The notes under the pieces were generated by a model that was not told the DNA's origin, did no database searches, and saw only the letters and a list, made by a program, of their open reading frames with translations. The position numbers were made by a program, and so were the translations under genes. Below are positions 18,931 through 27,905 of a stretch of 39,706 nt of DNA, piece by piece (position 1 is the stretch's first letter; each line of letters begins with the position of its first letter). Source of the DNA: Candidatus Woesearchaeota archaeon (GTDB lineage: Archaea; Nanobdellota; Nanobdellia; Woesearchaeales; JAGVZT01); contig JAANXH010000018.1 in NCBI GenBank assembly GCA_018263355.1, positions 2,602 to 42,307 of the forward strand, in the 5' to 3' direction.

Positions 18931-18979
18931 CTAAATCCATTTTTGTTTAAATGAACTTAGTCAGTTCCTAGTGAGCATT

Positions 18980-19906
18980 ATGAAGAGGGGGCAATTAAAT
19001 TTAAAAACTGACAATTGGTCTATAGATTTCTGGCTCGATATTCCGATAGAAAGTGTCCAATTCCAAAAACAAGACTTTCATTTTTCAGAACCAGCAGAAG
19101 CCATGCATGTGAGAAATGATTTTTGGCTTCAGGTTTTGCTTGATACTCAGCAGAGATTAAATACTGCTAATGGAGGAGGCTATTATATTGATGATGATAT
19201 GTCTACTGGGGGCAAAGCCCTTTACTTAGAAGACGGCAATATTTTTCTTTGGGATGGAAATACTATCTCTCCCACAGGTAAACCCTATTTTGATGGTAAT
19301 ACTCTCTGGTTATATTATGCAATAATTAAGTATTCAGCGATTGTGGCATGCAAAAATCCACAGTATGCAGATGCATTTGAAACCCAACAAGTGCCAAGTG
19401 CTGGTCTTGAACTGGATGTGTTAATTCAAACAACTGACGGGATTGTGTTTTCAGAAAGAGGCATAGCTTCAATTTACAGTTCAGGATGGAAACATCCCTT
19501 TTGTGTTTGTCCTGACCAAGATCCTATCAAATCTTTAATCCTTGGTTTAGAAAATGAGATTGGTCTTACAAGTGGTCAGGATTATTCAATTGAAGATATC
19601 CAAGCATTGGCTTATGGAGAAACAATTTTTGAAAACTCAGCTCATGACAGATATCATATTTTTTGTTTTCTCCAAATAGACATGAGATCCTATGAATTAA
19701 AAGAAAAGTTTCAAAGAAGTGCTTTTATTCATGATATGCCAGTAATTGACAGTTCAATTGAAAGGACCTTACATTCACTAAAAACCAATGGAAGTGATTT
19801 GACTCCAGCTGCAAAAGCTTCAATTGCCTGTTATTTTATGAAGCATCCCAATCCAAACATTGGAATTGATGATATTAGAGAATTATGTGAGCAAGGTTAC
19901 TTCTAA
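18980..19906 (+). CDS. degenerate Nudix-like protein, accessory cluster
   Basis: A 308-aa protein not matched to a named family. Residues about 145-240 read like a Nudix core: strand LDVLIQTTDGIVFSERG, then GWKHPF, then a helix DPIKSLILGLENEIGL in the place of the Nudix box, then strand YHIFCFLQI. The box is eroded: the family's REUxEExGU appears as LGLENEIGL, keeping one Glu and the final Gly-Leu, so hydrolase activity is doubtful. The N-terminal 140 residues contain a Gly/Asp-rich beta segment (YLEDGNIFLWDGN) of unknown role. The start is either ATG 18980 or GTG 18971. It is convergent with the nuclease gene, the stops overlapping by 4 bases. Confidence 0.75.
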   Translation: MKRGQLNLKTDNWSIDFWLDIPIESVQFQKQDFHFSEPAEAMHVRNDFWLQVLLDTQQRLNTANGGGYYIDDDMSTGGKALYLEDGNIFLWDGNTISPTGKPYFDGNTLWLYYAIIKYSAIVACKNPQYADAFETQQVPSAGLELDVLIQTTDGIVFSERGIASIYSSGWKHPFCVCPDQDPIKSLILGLENEIGLTSGQDYSIEDIQALAYGETIFENSAHDRYHIFCFLQIDMRSYELKEKFQRSAFIHDMPVIDSSIERTLHSLKTNGSDLTPAAKASIACYFMKHPNPNIGIDDIRELCEQGYF

Positions 19907-21258
19907 GCCCATGGTTGAAAAGGCTCAATAAGAAGATCCTCAAGATTTCCCCCATTTTTAATGATCTCTGCAACAGCCTTGCACATATTATTCTGGTGAT
20001 TAATACATGGGCTTCCAGTAAATAGATCCTCACAATGCATTTTTTGTTCTTTATCTCCATATTTGCTTATTCTTATTTTTCTCTGTTTATTTCTTAACTT
20101 TAGAAATTTACTTGGATCTTGAATTAGTGATGCCATCAATGTGTGTAAAAAAATTCCTTTTAATTTAGCTGTTTTTATTAATATGTCATCTCTTTGCAAA
20201 AGTCTGATATGCATTACTGGAGTGTTATAATCCTGAGGTTTATTTCCATATCTGTTAATTGCCAAAACCAATAAATAGCCTGGCGCATGAATTGATGCCA
20301 TCTGTTCTATTCCCAGAGCATATGTTGCGGTCTGCAGGTCAAATGAGTTTTTCTGAAATCTTGCTCTTTTAAAGTCTCCAACAACAATTTGGCCGGTGTT
20401 TGCAAGTGTTAATAATAGGTCTGCAGTTCCTTTAAATACATATTCTTTTATTCCAAAATCTCGCCAGTCCATTTCTAATGACCTAAACCATTCTTTGTAA
20501 TGGCTTCTTTCATATTGAAAAGTGGTCATATCCCAAACATCTAGGTTTTTTAGTTTTCCTCCTTGCATAAAAGTGATAAGTCTGTCCAAATCAGTGGATA
20601 AATCTATTAATTCTTCAGATTGTATTTTTAATGCAACTGGTTTTTCAGTATAAACATTTCTTGGAACTTCAAATTCCCAAAAATCAGGATGCTGGTGCAT
20701 GAGCAATTTTTCATGATAAGGAAGCTTGTGGGCTGATGCAATTATATGTCTAATAGTTCCTGCTAGAGTAGCACCCACATCCAGTATTTTAATTTGAGAT
20801 TCTTTTCCTCTATAGCTGTTAGCAATGTGTAGTACTTTTTCTTTTTCTAGATTTGATAAAAGCACAGATAATGGGCACTTTGAGCTACTGTATTGGCTGG
20901 GTCTGCCATGATAATGGGGCAGGGATTGTACTTGATCACTAAAATTTTGAGTCTGTGCGATTTGAAAGGGGATTATAGGATTATTTTGAGTTAGAGAACT
21001 CAATTTACCTTCTCTTTGATCTGAGGTAACAAAAAAATAGGGGAGATTGTTTAGCTGCATTACCATATCTTCTGCACCGATCATTGTATAGCCTTCAGCT
21101 TTTGCATCTCTCATAATTACTTCTCGCTCTGTTTGAGGAAGTGCAGCAATAAAATCAGCCATGCATGGAAATTCATTATTATAGCAAGTTTCTTGTTCCT
21201 GTGGGAGTGAACAAGCTAAACATAAGTATCTACTGCATGGTTCAACTGGTCTTTGCAT
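19903..21258 (-). CDS. PD-(D/E)XK nuclease, RecB/Cas4-like, with cysteine clusters
   Basis: A 451-aa predicted DNA nuclease. The RecB-type motifs come in order: His171 (AGTIRH), acidic E195/E197 (FWEFEVP), Asp280 in KGTADLLL, Asp295-Phe-Lys297 in VVGDFKRAR, and Q309...Y313 in DLQTATYAL. This is a complete active site. Five cysteines cluster at the N terminus (C8, C13, C16, C25, C32) and three at the C terminus (C409, C418, C426), the layout seen when Cas4/AddB-type nucleases hold an Fe-S cluster. The start is ATG 21258, two bases after the stop of the upstream 350-aa gene. An upstream TTG at 21273 would force overlap. It belongs to the unusual cluster with a polymerase-like gene. Confidence 0.82.
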   Translation of the reverse strand: MQRPVEPCSRYLCLACSLPQEQETCYNNEFPCMADFIAALPQTEREVIMRDAKAEGYTMIGAEDMVMQLNNLPYFFVTSDQREGKLSSLTQNNPIIPFQIAQTQNFSDQVQSLPHYHGRPSQYSSSKCPLSVLLSNLEKEKVLHIANSYRGKESQIKILDVGATLAGTIRHIIASAHKLPYHEKLLMHQHPDFWEFEVPRNVYTEKPVALKIQSEELIDLSTDLDRLITFMQGGKLKNLDVWDMTTFQYERSHYKEWFRSLEMDWRDFGIKEYVFKGTADLLLTLANTGQIVVGDFKRARFQKNSFDLQTATYALGIEQMASIHAPGYLLVLAINRYGNKPQDYNTPVMHIRLLQRDDILIKTAKLKGIFLHTLMASLIQDPSKFLKLRNKQRKIRISKYGDKEQKMHCEDLFTGSPCINHQNNMCKAVAEIIKNGGNLEDLLIEPFQPWA

Positions 21259-21259
21259 T

Positions 21260-22312
21260 TTAAATATCCTCAAAACTAAGTGAATTTACTGATCCAAGCT
21301 GTTCATAAACAATGAATTGTTTTAATTTTCTTAATGCACTTTTTGAAGCTTCAGCTATTCCTGGGTTTGTTTCATTTTCCATTATACTAACTTCATAAAG
21401 ACTTTTTTGAGAATTTTTGCCGGCTCTTTTTAAAATATCAAATAAAGGTGAAGTTTTGCATAGATAAGGATATAGTATTGTTGTATCAGGAATAAGATCA
21501 ATAATACGTGAGTACATTCTGGATATTAAGATTCTATTGTATCTTGTGTACAAAGGTACCTTTTCTTTGTATTCTGTTATTGTCATTTCATTACTTCTAA
21601 AGAATCTGATTGCTGTTTGATGATCTATAAATGAAGGTAGATACCAATAAAAAACTGATTCATAATTACCTTCAAGAACAGTTGAACCCATAAGTTTTTT
21701 TCCTTTCATCCTAAGAATATCATTTACTTCTTGTTTAATATTTCTCTGGACACTATTTATTTGCAGATTTTCTCCAAAAATGTTTCTTAAAGTAAATCCA
21801 TCATATTCAACAATGGAGAGTACTGGAGCTATCGGAATAAAAAATATATCTCTGTCCCTGAAATTATAATCTCCTTTAGCAAACTCTTCTTTTATGTCTA
21901 ATCTTGCAAGCATATTTTTTAGCCTTGTACCCATTTCACTAAAAATACTTGTAATATCCACTCCCACTTTTCTTGGAACTTTTGGAAATATCTTTGCTGC
22001 AAATTCATCTTCAGTAAGTTTAATTGCTTCCTCAAAATCAACAACAGACAGGCTTGGCATAAATACTATAATTGCATCCTGGAATAATTCTCTTAAGTCA
22101 ATATAAGAAATCTTTTTATGATAAAGCATATATTGCTCTAATGGTCCAATAACATAATTATTTTGTAATGTTTGTTTAGCTTGCTTGTGAACTTCTTCTA
22201 GTTGAGTGTTTTCAAAAAGTTTGTCATCTATTGTTGTATATGCCTGAGCTATTGCAAGCATTCTTCCAGGGCCATTGCCCAATGGCTCTGTTAACACTTT
22301 TCCCTGATGCAT
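21260..22312 (-). CDS. unrecognised 350-aa protein, first gene of the nuclease operon
   Basis: I do not recognise this protein. It is mixed alpha/beta, soluble, with no signal peptide or membrane segment. The N-terminal ~150 residues are mainly helical. A central beta-rich part (DIFFIPIAPVLSIVEYDGFTLRNIFG, about 165-190) follows. A basic helical region rich in Arg/Tyr (about 235-285: IRFFRSNEMTITEYKEKVPLYTRYNRILISRMYSRI) could contact nucleic acid. It is followed after 1 base by the PD-(D/E)XK nuclease, so the two are almost certainly co-translated and may form a complex. It is divergent from the polymerase-like gene and shares its promoter region. Confidence 0.78.
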   Translation of the reverse strand: MHQGKVLTEPLGNGPGRMLAIAQAYTTIDDKLFENTQLEEVHKQAKQTLQNNYVIGPLEQYMLYHKKISYIDLRELFQDAIIVFMPSLSVVDFEEAIKLTEDEFAAKIFPKVPRKVGVDITSIFSEMGTRLKNMLARLDIKEEFAKGDYNFRDRDIFFIPIAPVLSIVEYDGFTLRNIFGENLQINSVQRNIKQEVNDILRMKGKKLMGSTVLEGNYESVFYWYLPSFIDHQTAIRFFRSNEMTITEYKEKVPLYTRYNRILISRMYSRIIDLIPDTTILYPYLCKTSPLFDILKRAGKNSQKSLYEVSIMENETNPGIAEASKSALRKLKQFIVYEQLGSVNSLSFEDI

Positions 22313-22334
22313 ATGCTATTAGAATAAAAAAGAT

Positions 22335-22342
22335 TATATATA
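22335..22342. promoter_or_regulatory. shared bidirectional TATA box
   Basis: The self-complementary TATATATA sits in the 54-bp gap between two divergent genes, about 23 bases from the ATG at 22312 and about 25 bases from the ATG at 22367. No ribosome sites are present, so both mRNAs are probably leaderless and compete for the same TBP site. Confidence 0.5.
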
Positions 22343-22366
22343 CTTTATCCTTTTTACTACTTTATA

Positions 22367-25333
22367 ATGAGAGTCTCAAGATATTTCACTAAACAATTTG
22401 ATAACCAAACTTGGACTAAATTATTCTTCAGACATCATGATCTTAATTTAGGGCCTTTGATTATTCCAATGCCCACGATTTATGCAACTAAAAGAGCTAT
22501 ACCTATCCAAAGTAGAGATGATCCTGATTTAAGTTTTGAAAATATTGTTTCTGGAATAATAGATGAGGCTATTAAGCAAAATAATAACTCTGATGAGCAA
22601 GTTGAATATAGTGTACAAGAATTTCCTTTTACAGCAAGAAAAAAGAATGCACATATTCAGGTTTTTGGTGATTCCAGTGCTTTGGAAGATGCTCTAAGTC
22701 AGGGTCTTGCGAGGAAGTTTTTCAGAAGAAAAAATATGGGATATACTGAATGGCTTAGATTATTTTTTGATTGGACAAAACCAGTGGAATTGCATGAAGA
22801 TATTACTACAGCCCTAGAGTTGCAGAGCCAAGCACATAATTTAATGAGATTAATTGGTGATCATTTTTTATTTGATGCTGAAACAGGATTGATTAAGGCA
22901 GAGGATAAATTGAGAATCGCAGGTATGCAATCTAAAGAATATATTGATTTTCTTGCTGGAGACCGAAAGGCTATTCCTGATAACATGCAAAAAGTGTGGG
23001 ATCAAAGAATGGATGTCAAAAGAAATTTGTCAAGGCAAATTGGTCAATTGAGAAAAGGCTGGCAAAACTCAACATATGATCATTTGCCTGGAGAGGTATT
23101 TGCATTATTGTTAGACCTAAAAGATGTTGATTACCAAGTAAGACAATTAATTGAGCCTTTTGGTGGGTCTGTTGAGCAAAGCTTTAGACATTATTTGTAC
23201 CAATTATTCCTGCCAGGTTATGATATAATGAATTTAAAGTTTCTTGATCGAGCAGACGATTCTATTACAAATGTTGGATCTTGGGATATTGAAACCACTA
23301 AATATAGAGGAAGTATTAGAACTCCTGGCCAAAGAATTCCAAAAGATCCCAGAGTTTGGTTGATTGCTTTATCAGCCAACAGGGGCGTTCCAGAAGAATT
23401 TGCATATTTATTGGATAATCCCCTGTTTGAATTGCCTGACAGTATTGATTGGCCGGTAAGTGATATTGCTGTGGGTTATCTTGATATTGGTGCTGATCAT
23501 ATTGTTCTTGATTCAGAAGAAAAGATCCCATATATTTTTCAGCAGGACGCACATCATGTTGTAAGAACTTTCTCATTTTTACATCAAGTATTTCAACTTA
23601 GTGTTTCTGGTGGACATAATACCTGGAGCTATGATGCATCTAGAGCAATGAATCCAAATAGGGATTTAATTGCAATTGCTGATTTACATCCACTATTGGA
23701 AAAATATGATTTGTATAGAGATTTATTTACAAAAGATCAGGGGATGTGTAGGTTAAGCAGTGATAATTCTGGACCTGCTTACAGATCAAATGCTTGGCCA
23801 ACTCAGTTTGACTTTACTGCAAAACGAGCCGACACTCTAAATCCAGCAAGGTTTTATTTATCAGGTTTAACTCTTGATCAAACTCTTGAGTCACTAAGTG
23901 CTTTGATTCATTTTATAACAGGAACAGGATTTGGTTTCAAAAAATCAATTGTTGGTTATGATCAAGTAGAAGCAGCTGTGGCAAAAGGTGAACTTGGTGA
24001 TTCGGATGGTGCAAAAGAAGCAGTTGCATACGGAGCTGGAGATACAATTGGACAGTTGGATATTATGAATAATTTAGTGCCTATTTATGAGTTTATCTCG
24101 CAAACAATGAAAATTCCTTTTGATGATATTTTCCAGTCTCCACCAAAGAATGTTGCATCTCTTTTTTGGCAAAGAAAATTTGCACAAAAGAGCGGAATCA
24201 TAAAAAGTTATTTTGAATTAAAAAAATATGAGGAATTTGATTTACAAAAAAGTAAGAGAAAAGCATTAGAAATTGCATATTCAGGAACACAAAATTCTGA
24301 ACTTATAACCAGGAAAGGAGCTATTGAAAATGTAGCTATGCTTATGACTCCATTTTTTTCAGAGTCAACCCATGAAATAATTGAGCAGGATCCTGTTCTA
24401 GCAAGCTTACGTGAAAGATTAATCTCTTCGAATAATATTCTTGAAAAAGTAGTTTTACAAAAAATACTTGATAATCTAGCAGTTTATTATTTGCTTGATG
24501 CCAAGACTTCTTCACTAAATGGTAAGCCTGCTGATGGTGCACTTTACCACAGGTATGGTATTCAGGGAGGATATAATAATAATGCAAAATATTTATTAGA
24601 TATGTTTAGGCAGGGTATGATTGACCTGGCTGAGCCTCTTAATGAAAGAATTGTGAATTATACAGGAGATTATGTTTTTATTGATAATGATCCAGAGCTT
24701 ATCAAACAACTTGTAGATCTTGACTATACTTTTATTGGTGAGGGTGACGCAATTTCAGTTTCACCACATAGTATTATTTACCAGCTAAATAATGAGAATA
24801 ACAATCACCTTGCAGCTACAGGATTTAAAATTCAAAGTCCAAAAAAAAGGCATACTCCTGATTATTTATTAAAGGGATTTAATCCAAATTTTTATGATAA
24901 TTGGATTCATGATATTGCAGTTATTTGTTTAAATGAAGGATTAAAAAGAGCTGGTGAACATATTGAAGAACAGATTACAAATATGAAAAAACTACCAGCT
25001 GAAGAATTTTTTATGACACTAAAACCAGGTAAGAAGTTTAAGAACTATTCATTCCCTTACAGAAATACTCTCAGGTACAAGTTAGAGGATCTTGCAAATC
25101 TTGAACCTAACCAGAGCAGAGTAGTTGTGATTGGAAGTGATGATTGCAAACATATTGATCTTCAGATAGTTGATGCAAATGAACCAGATTCATGGAATCA
25201 GCAACCTTTTATCCCATTTTATCTGAAAATGGCATTTGATCCTAACAAAAATCTAATGAAACTGTGCAAATCTCTAGGTTTGAAACAGGTTGTTGATCAA
25301 GCTTTGAATTATCATCAAACTGATTTTACTTAA
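22367..25333 (+). CDS. divergent B-family DNA polymerase homologue, exonuclease motifs kept, polymerase site degenerate
   Basis: A 988-aa protein with the PolB layout. The 3'-5' exonuclease motifs are intact: Exo I D307-I-E309 (WDIETT), Exo II N418-TWSY-D423, Exo III Y555-GAG-D559. A palm-like region follows. A motif B-like K720-PAD-GALY727 is followed 48 residues later by a motif C-like NYTGDYVFI (D768). That spacing fits PolB, but YGDTDS is eroded: only the second Asp seems to remain. At the expected motif A site the sequence is NVAMLMTPFF (656-664) with no Asp. The last 150 residues resemble the PolB thumb. Length is above the usual ~780 because of an N-terminal ~300-residue extension. Likely DNA-binding exonuclease or scaffold. 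The closest known parallel is the inactivated archaeal PolB2 group. Confidence 0.75.
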   Translation: MRVSRYFTKQFDNQTWTKLFFRHHDLNLGPLIIPMPTIYATKRAIPIQSRDDPDLSFENIVSGIIDEAIKQNNNSDEQVEYSVQEFPFTARKKNAHIQVFGDSSALEDALSQGLARKFFRRKNMGYTEWLRLFFDWTKPVELHEDITTALELQSQAHNLMRLIGDHFLFDAETGLIKAEDKLRIAGMQSKEYIDFLAGDRKAIPDNMQKVWDQRMDVKRNLSRQIGQLRKGWQNSTYDHLPGEVFALLLDLKDVDYQVRQLIEPFGGSVEQSFRHYLYQLFLPGYDIMNLKFLDRADDSITNVGSWDIETTKYRGSIRTPGQRIPKDPRVWLIALSANRGVPEEFAYLLDNPLFELPDSIDWPVSDIAVGYLDIGADHIVLDSEEKIPYIFQQDAHHVVRTFSFLHQVFQLSVSGGHNTWSYDASRAMNPNRDLIAIADLHPLLEKYDLYRDLFTKDQGMCRLSSDNSGPAYRSNAWPTQFDFTAKRADTLNPARFYLSGLTLDQTLESLSALIHFITGTGFGFKKSIVGYDQVEAAVAKGELGDSDGAKEAVAYGAGDTIGQLDIMNNLVPIYEFISQTMKIPFDDIFQSPPKNVASLFWQRKFAQKSGIIKSYFELKKYEEFDLQKSKRKALEIAYSGTQNSELITRKGAIENVAMLMTPFFSESTHEIIEQDPVLASLRERLISSNNILEKVVLQKILDNLAVYYLLDAKTSSLNGKPADGALYHRYGIQGGYNNNAKYLLDMFRQGMIDLAEPLNERIVNYTGDYVFIDNDPELIKQLVDLDYTFIGEGDAISVSPHSIIYQLNNENNNHLAATGFKIQSPKKRHTPDYLLKGFNPNFYDNWIHDIAVICLNEGLKRAGEHIEEQITNMKKLPAEEFFMTLKPGKKFKNYSFPYRNTLRYKLEDLANLEPNQSRVVVIGSDDCKHIDLQIVDANEPDSWNQQPFIPFYLKMAFDPNKNLMKLCKSLGLKQVVDQALNYHQTDFT

Positions 25334-25419
25334 CACTGCGTATTAATACTTCAAAGTTTTACATAAAGTTTATAAAATATGTATATTTAATAAAAAATTA
25401 TGATATGTGTAGTAGTTGT

Positions 25420-25435
25420 GGTGGCGTGAGCCACT
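25420..25435 (+). promoter_or_regulatory. GNRA-capped hairpin in the valS leader
   Basis: GGTGGC-GTGA-GCCACT forms a 6-bp stem with a GTGA (GNRA) tetraloop. It is about 50 bases before the valS start and downstream of TATA-like AT runs near 25370-25392. It could be a leader structure for valS or mark the end of the preceding transcript. Confidence 0.35.
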
Positions 25436-25486
25436 CATTGTTCTCTAGTTAATTTTATATATCAGCTATAATTGGAGGTTAATAAA

Positions 25487-27874
25487 ATGAAAAAACGATA
25501 TGATGCAAAGGAGTCAGAGCCAAAGTGGAGAGAGTTTTGGGAAGAGGAAGGTATTTTTAAATTTAGTAAAGATTCAAATAAACCTGTTTATAGTATAGAT
25601 ACTCCTCCACCAACTGTTTCTGGCAGGATGCATCTTGGTCATGCTTTTTCATATTCTCAGCAGGATTTTATTGCCAGGTACAAGAAAATGGCAGGGTTTA
25701 ATGTTTTTTATCCTTTTGGAGTTGATGGAAATGGTCTTCCAACACAACTTTTAATTGAAAAAACAAAAAATGTCAGAGCTGTAGAAATGGGAAGAGAAAA
25801 ATTTAGGCAGTTTTGTATGAAAGTACTTGATGAAGAGATTATTGAAGATTTTATATCTGACTGGAAAAGGATTGGAATGAGTTGTGATTTTAATTTAATT
25901 TATGATACTATTAAGAATCTTCCAAGAAAGATTTCACAAAAGTCTTTTATTGATTTGTATAGAGCTGGGAGAGAATATAGAACTGAGGCACCTGCTATGT
26001 TTTGTCCAAAGTGCCAGACTGCAATCTCACAAGTTGAATGTGAGGATGCTGAAAAGTCCAGTTATTTTAATGATATTGTTTTTAAAGTGGATGGCGAGAA
26101 ATTAATTATTGCAACCACAAGGCCAGAGTTGCTGCCTGCATGTGTAGCTGTTTTTTACCATCCTGATGATAAAAGGTACAAGCATTTGCTGGGAAAAAAA
26201 GCAAAGGTTCCTTTGTTTGATCTAGAAGTTCCAATTATGGAAGATAAAAGAGCAGATCCAGAAAAAGGAACAGGTATTGTAATGTGTTGTACTTTTGGTG
26301 ATTCTACTGATTGCGAATGGCAAAAAGCCTATAATTTACCAATTAGAGAGGCTATTGCAAAAAATGGTAAGATGACTAAAATTGCAGACAAGTATGAAGG
26401 TTTGCATATGAAAAATGCCAGGAAGCAGATTATTGAAGATATGAAAACCAAAGGATTACTAAAGTCTCAAAAACCTATTACTCATGCAGTTAATGTTCAT
26501 GAGAGATGTGGCACAGAAGTTGAGTTTATCCATTCAAAACAATGGTTTATCAAGTATCTGGATTTAAAAGAAGATATGATGAAATGGGGTAAGCAGCTAA
26601 ATTGGTTCCCGGATCATATGAGGAACCGTTATGAGAACTGGGTTAAAGGATTAGCATGGGATTGGTGTATTTCAAGGCAAATTTATTTTGGCATTCCATT
26701 TCCGGTTTGGTATTGCAAAGATTGTGATGAAGTTATTGTTGCTAATGAAGAGGATTTACCAGTTGACCCTATTGTTGATCAGCCTCCAGTTGAAAAATGT
26801 CCAAAGTGTGGCTGCGCCAAAATTATCCCTGAGACAGATATTATTAATACATGGGCTACTTCATCATTAACTCCACAGATTGCAGCTTCTTTAGTTCCAG
26901 AGATGTATGACAAGATTTATCCAATGAATATTAGACCTCAGGCACATGATATTATTACTTTTTGGTTGTTTAATACTGTTGTAAAATCTCAGCTGCACAA
27001 TAATGTAAATCCATGGAAGGATTGTGTTATTTCTGGATGGGCTCTGGATCCTAAAGGGAAAAAGATGTCAAAGTCTAAAGGTAATGTTGTTGATCCAAGG
27101 ATTATGATTGAAAAATACAGTGCTGATTGTTTAAGGTTTTGGGCTGCTGGCTCAAAATTAGGAGAAGATTTACCTTTCCAGGAAAAGGATATGGTTACGG
27201 CAAAAAAAATGGTTAATAAACTATGGAATGCATCCAAGTTTGCAATTATGCATCTTGAAGAGTATTATGGTTCTAAAACAGAGCTGGAGGTTTTTGATAA
27301 ATGGATGCTTTCTAAAATGCAGAGTTTGATTAAAGAGTGCACTGATTCTTTTGATAAATATGAGTATTCTAAAGCAAAAGCTGCTGTTGAAAACTTTTTT
27401 TGGAATGTGTTTTGTGATTATTATTTAGAGATTGTCAAAGATAGGTTGTATAACCCAGATAAGAGAGGCAAGGAATCAAAGATTTCTGCTCAATATACAC
27501 TTTATTATTCTCTTTTGAGCATATTGAAACTGATTGCACCTATTATGCCTTTTATTACAGAAGAGATTTACCAGATGTTTTTTAGACAGAGGGAAAATAC
27601 CAAAAGCGTGCATGAATTAGAGTGGCCAGAGTTTGATGAGAATTTAGTTGATGCTCAGATAGAAGAGTTTGGAGATACAGGAATTGATTATATTGATTCA
27701 GTTAGAAAGCATAAAACTGATAATAAAGTGAGTTTAGCTGCTCCAGTTGAACTGGAAATTGATGAGAAATATAAAGATAAATTAGAACCTGTGCTTGAAG
27801 ATCTTAAAGCTGTGCTTAAAGCTGAAGAAATCAAGTTTGGTACTGATAAGATTAAATTGACAAAAAATATTTAA
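25487..27874 (+). CDS. valS: valyl-tRNA synthetase
   Basis: A class I synthetase that charges and edits tRNA-Val. It has the catalytic HIGH motif as HLGH (49-52) in TPPPTVSGRMHLGHAFS and KMSKS at 526-530. The CP1 editing domain with TTRPELLPACVAV lies between them. Two zinc knuckle pairs are visible (CPKC..; CKDC...CPKCGC). The C-terminal anticodon-binding helices are present, but the long bacterial coiled-coil arm is not. At 795 aa it matches the archaeal form. The start is ATG 25487, 8 bases after the strong ribosome site GGAGG. The upstream in-frame TTG at 25472 overlaps that site and is not used. Confidence 0.96.
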   Translation: MKKRYDAKESEPKWREFWEEEGIFKFSKDSNKPVYSIDTPPPTVSGRMHLGHAFSYSQQDFIARYKKMAGFNVFYPFGVDGNGLPTQLLIEKTKNVRAVEMGREKFRQFCMKVLDEEIIEDFISDWKRIGMSCDFNLIYDTIKNLPRKISQKSFIDLYRAGREYRTEAPAMFCPKCQTAISQVECEDAEKSSYFNDIVFKVDGEKLIIATTRPELLPACVAVFYHPDDKRYKHLLGKKAKVPLFDLEVPIMEDKRADPEKGTGIVMCCTFGDSTDCEWQKAYNLPIREAIAKNGKMTKIADKYEGLHMKNARKQIIEDMKTKGLLKSQKPITHAVNVHERCGTEVEFIHSKQWFIKYLDLKEDMMKWGKQLNWFPDHMRNRYENWVKGLAWDWCISRQIYFGIPFPVWYCKDCDEVIVANEEDLPVDPIVDQPPVEKCPKCGCAKIIPETDIINTWATSSLTPQIAASLVPEMYDKIYPMNIRPQAHDIITFWLFNTVVKSQLHNNVNPWKDCVISGWALDPKGKKMSKSKGNVVDPRIMIEKYSADCLRFWAAGSKLGEDLPFQEKDMVTAKKMVNKLWNASKFAIMHLEEYYGSKTELEVFDKWMLSKMQSLIKECTDSFDKYEYSKAKAAVENFFWNVFCDYYLEIVKDRLYNPDKRGKESKISAQYTLYYSLLSILKLIAPIMPFITEEIYQMFFRQRENTKSVHELEWPEFDENLVDAQIEEFGDTGIDYIDSVRKHKTDNKVSLAAPVELEIDEKYKDKLEPVLEDLKAVLKAEEIKFGTDKIKLTKNI

Positions 27875-27905
27875 GGAATAACTCAATTCATATTTTAGAT
27901 TAGAG

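Noticed and set aside
19903-21258. Cas4 of a CRISPR-Cas locus
   Set aside because: No repeat array and no cas1, cas2 or effector gene in the window; the protein is also much larger than Cas4.
25472-25486. TTG start five codons upstream for valS
   Set aside because: It lies inside the ribosome site GGAGG; the ATG at 25487 is correctly spaced.
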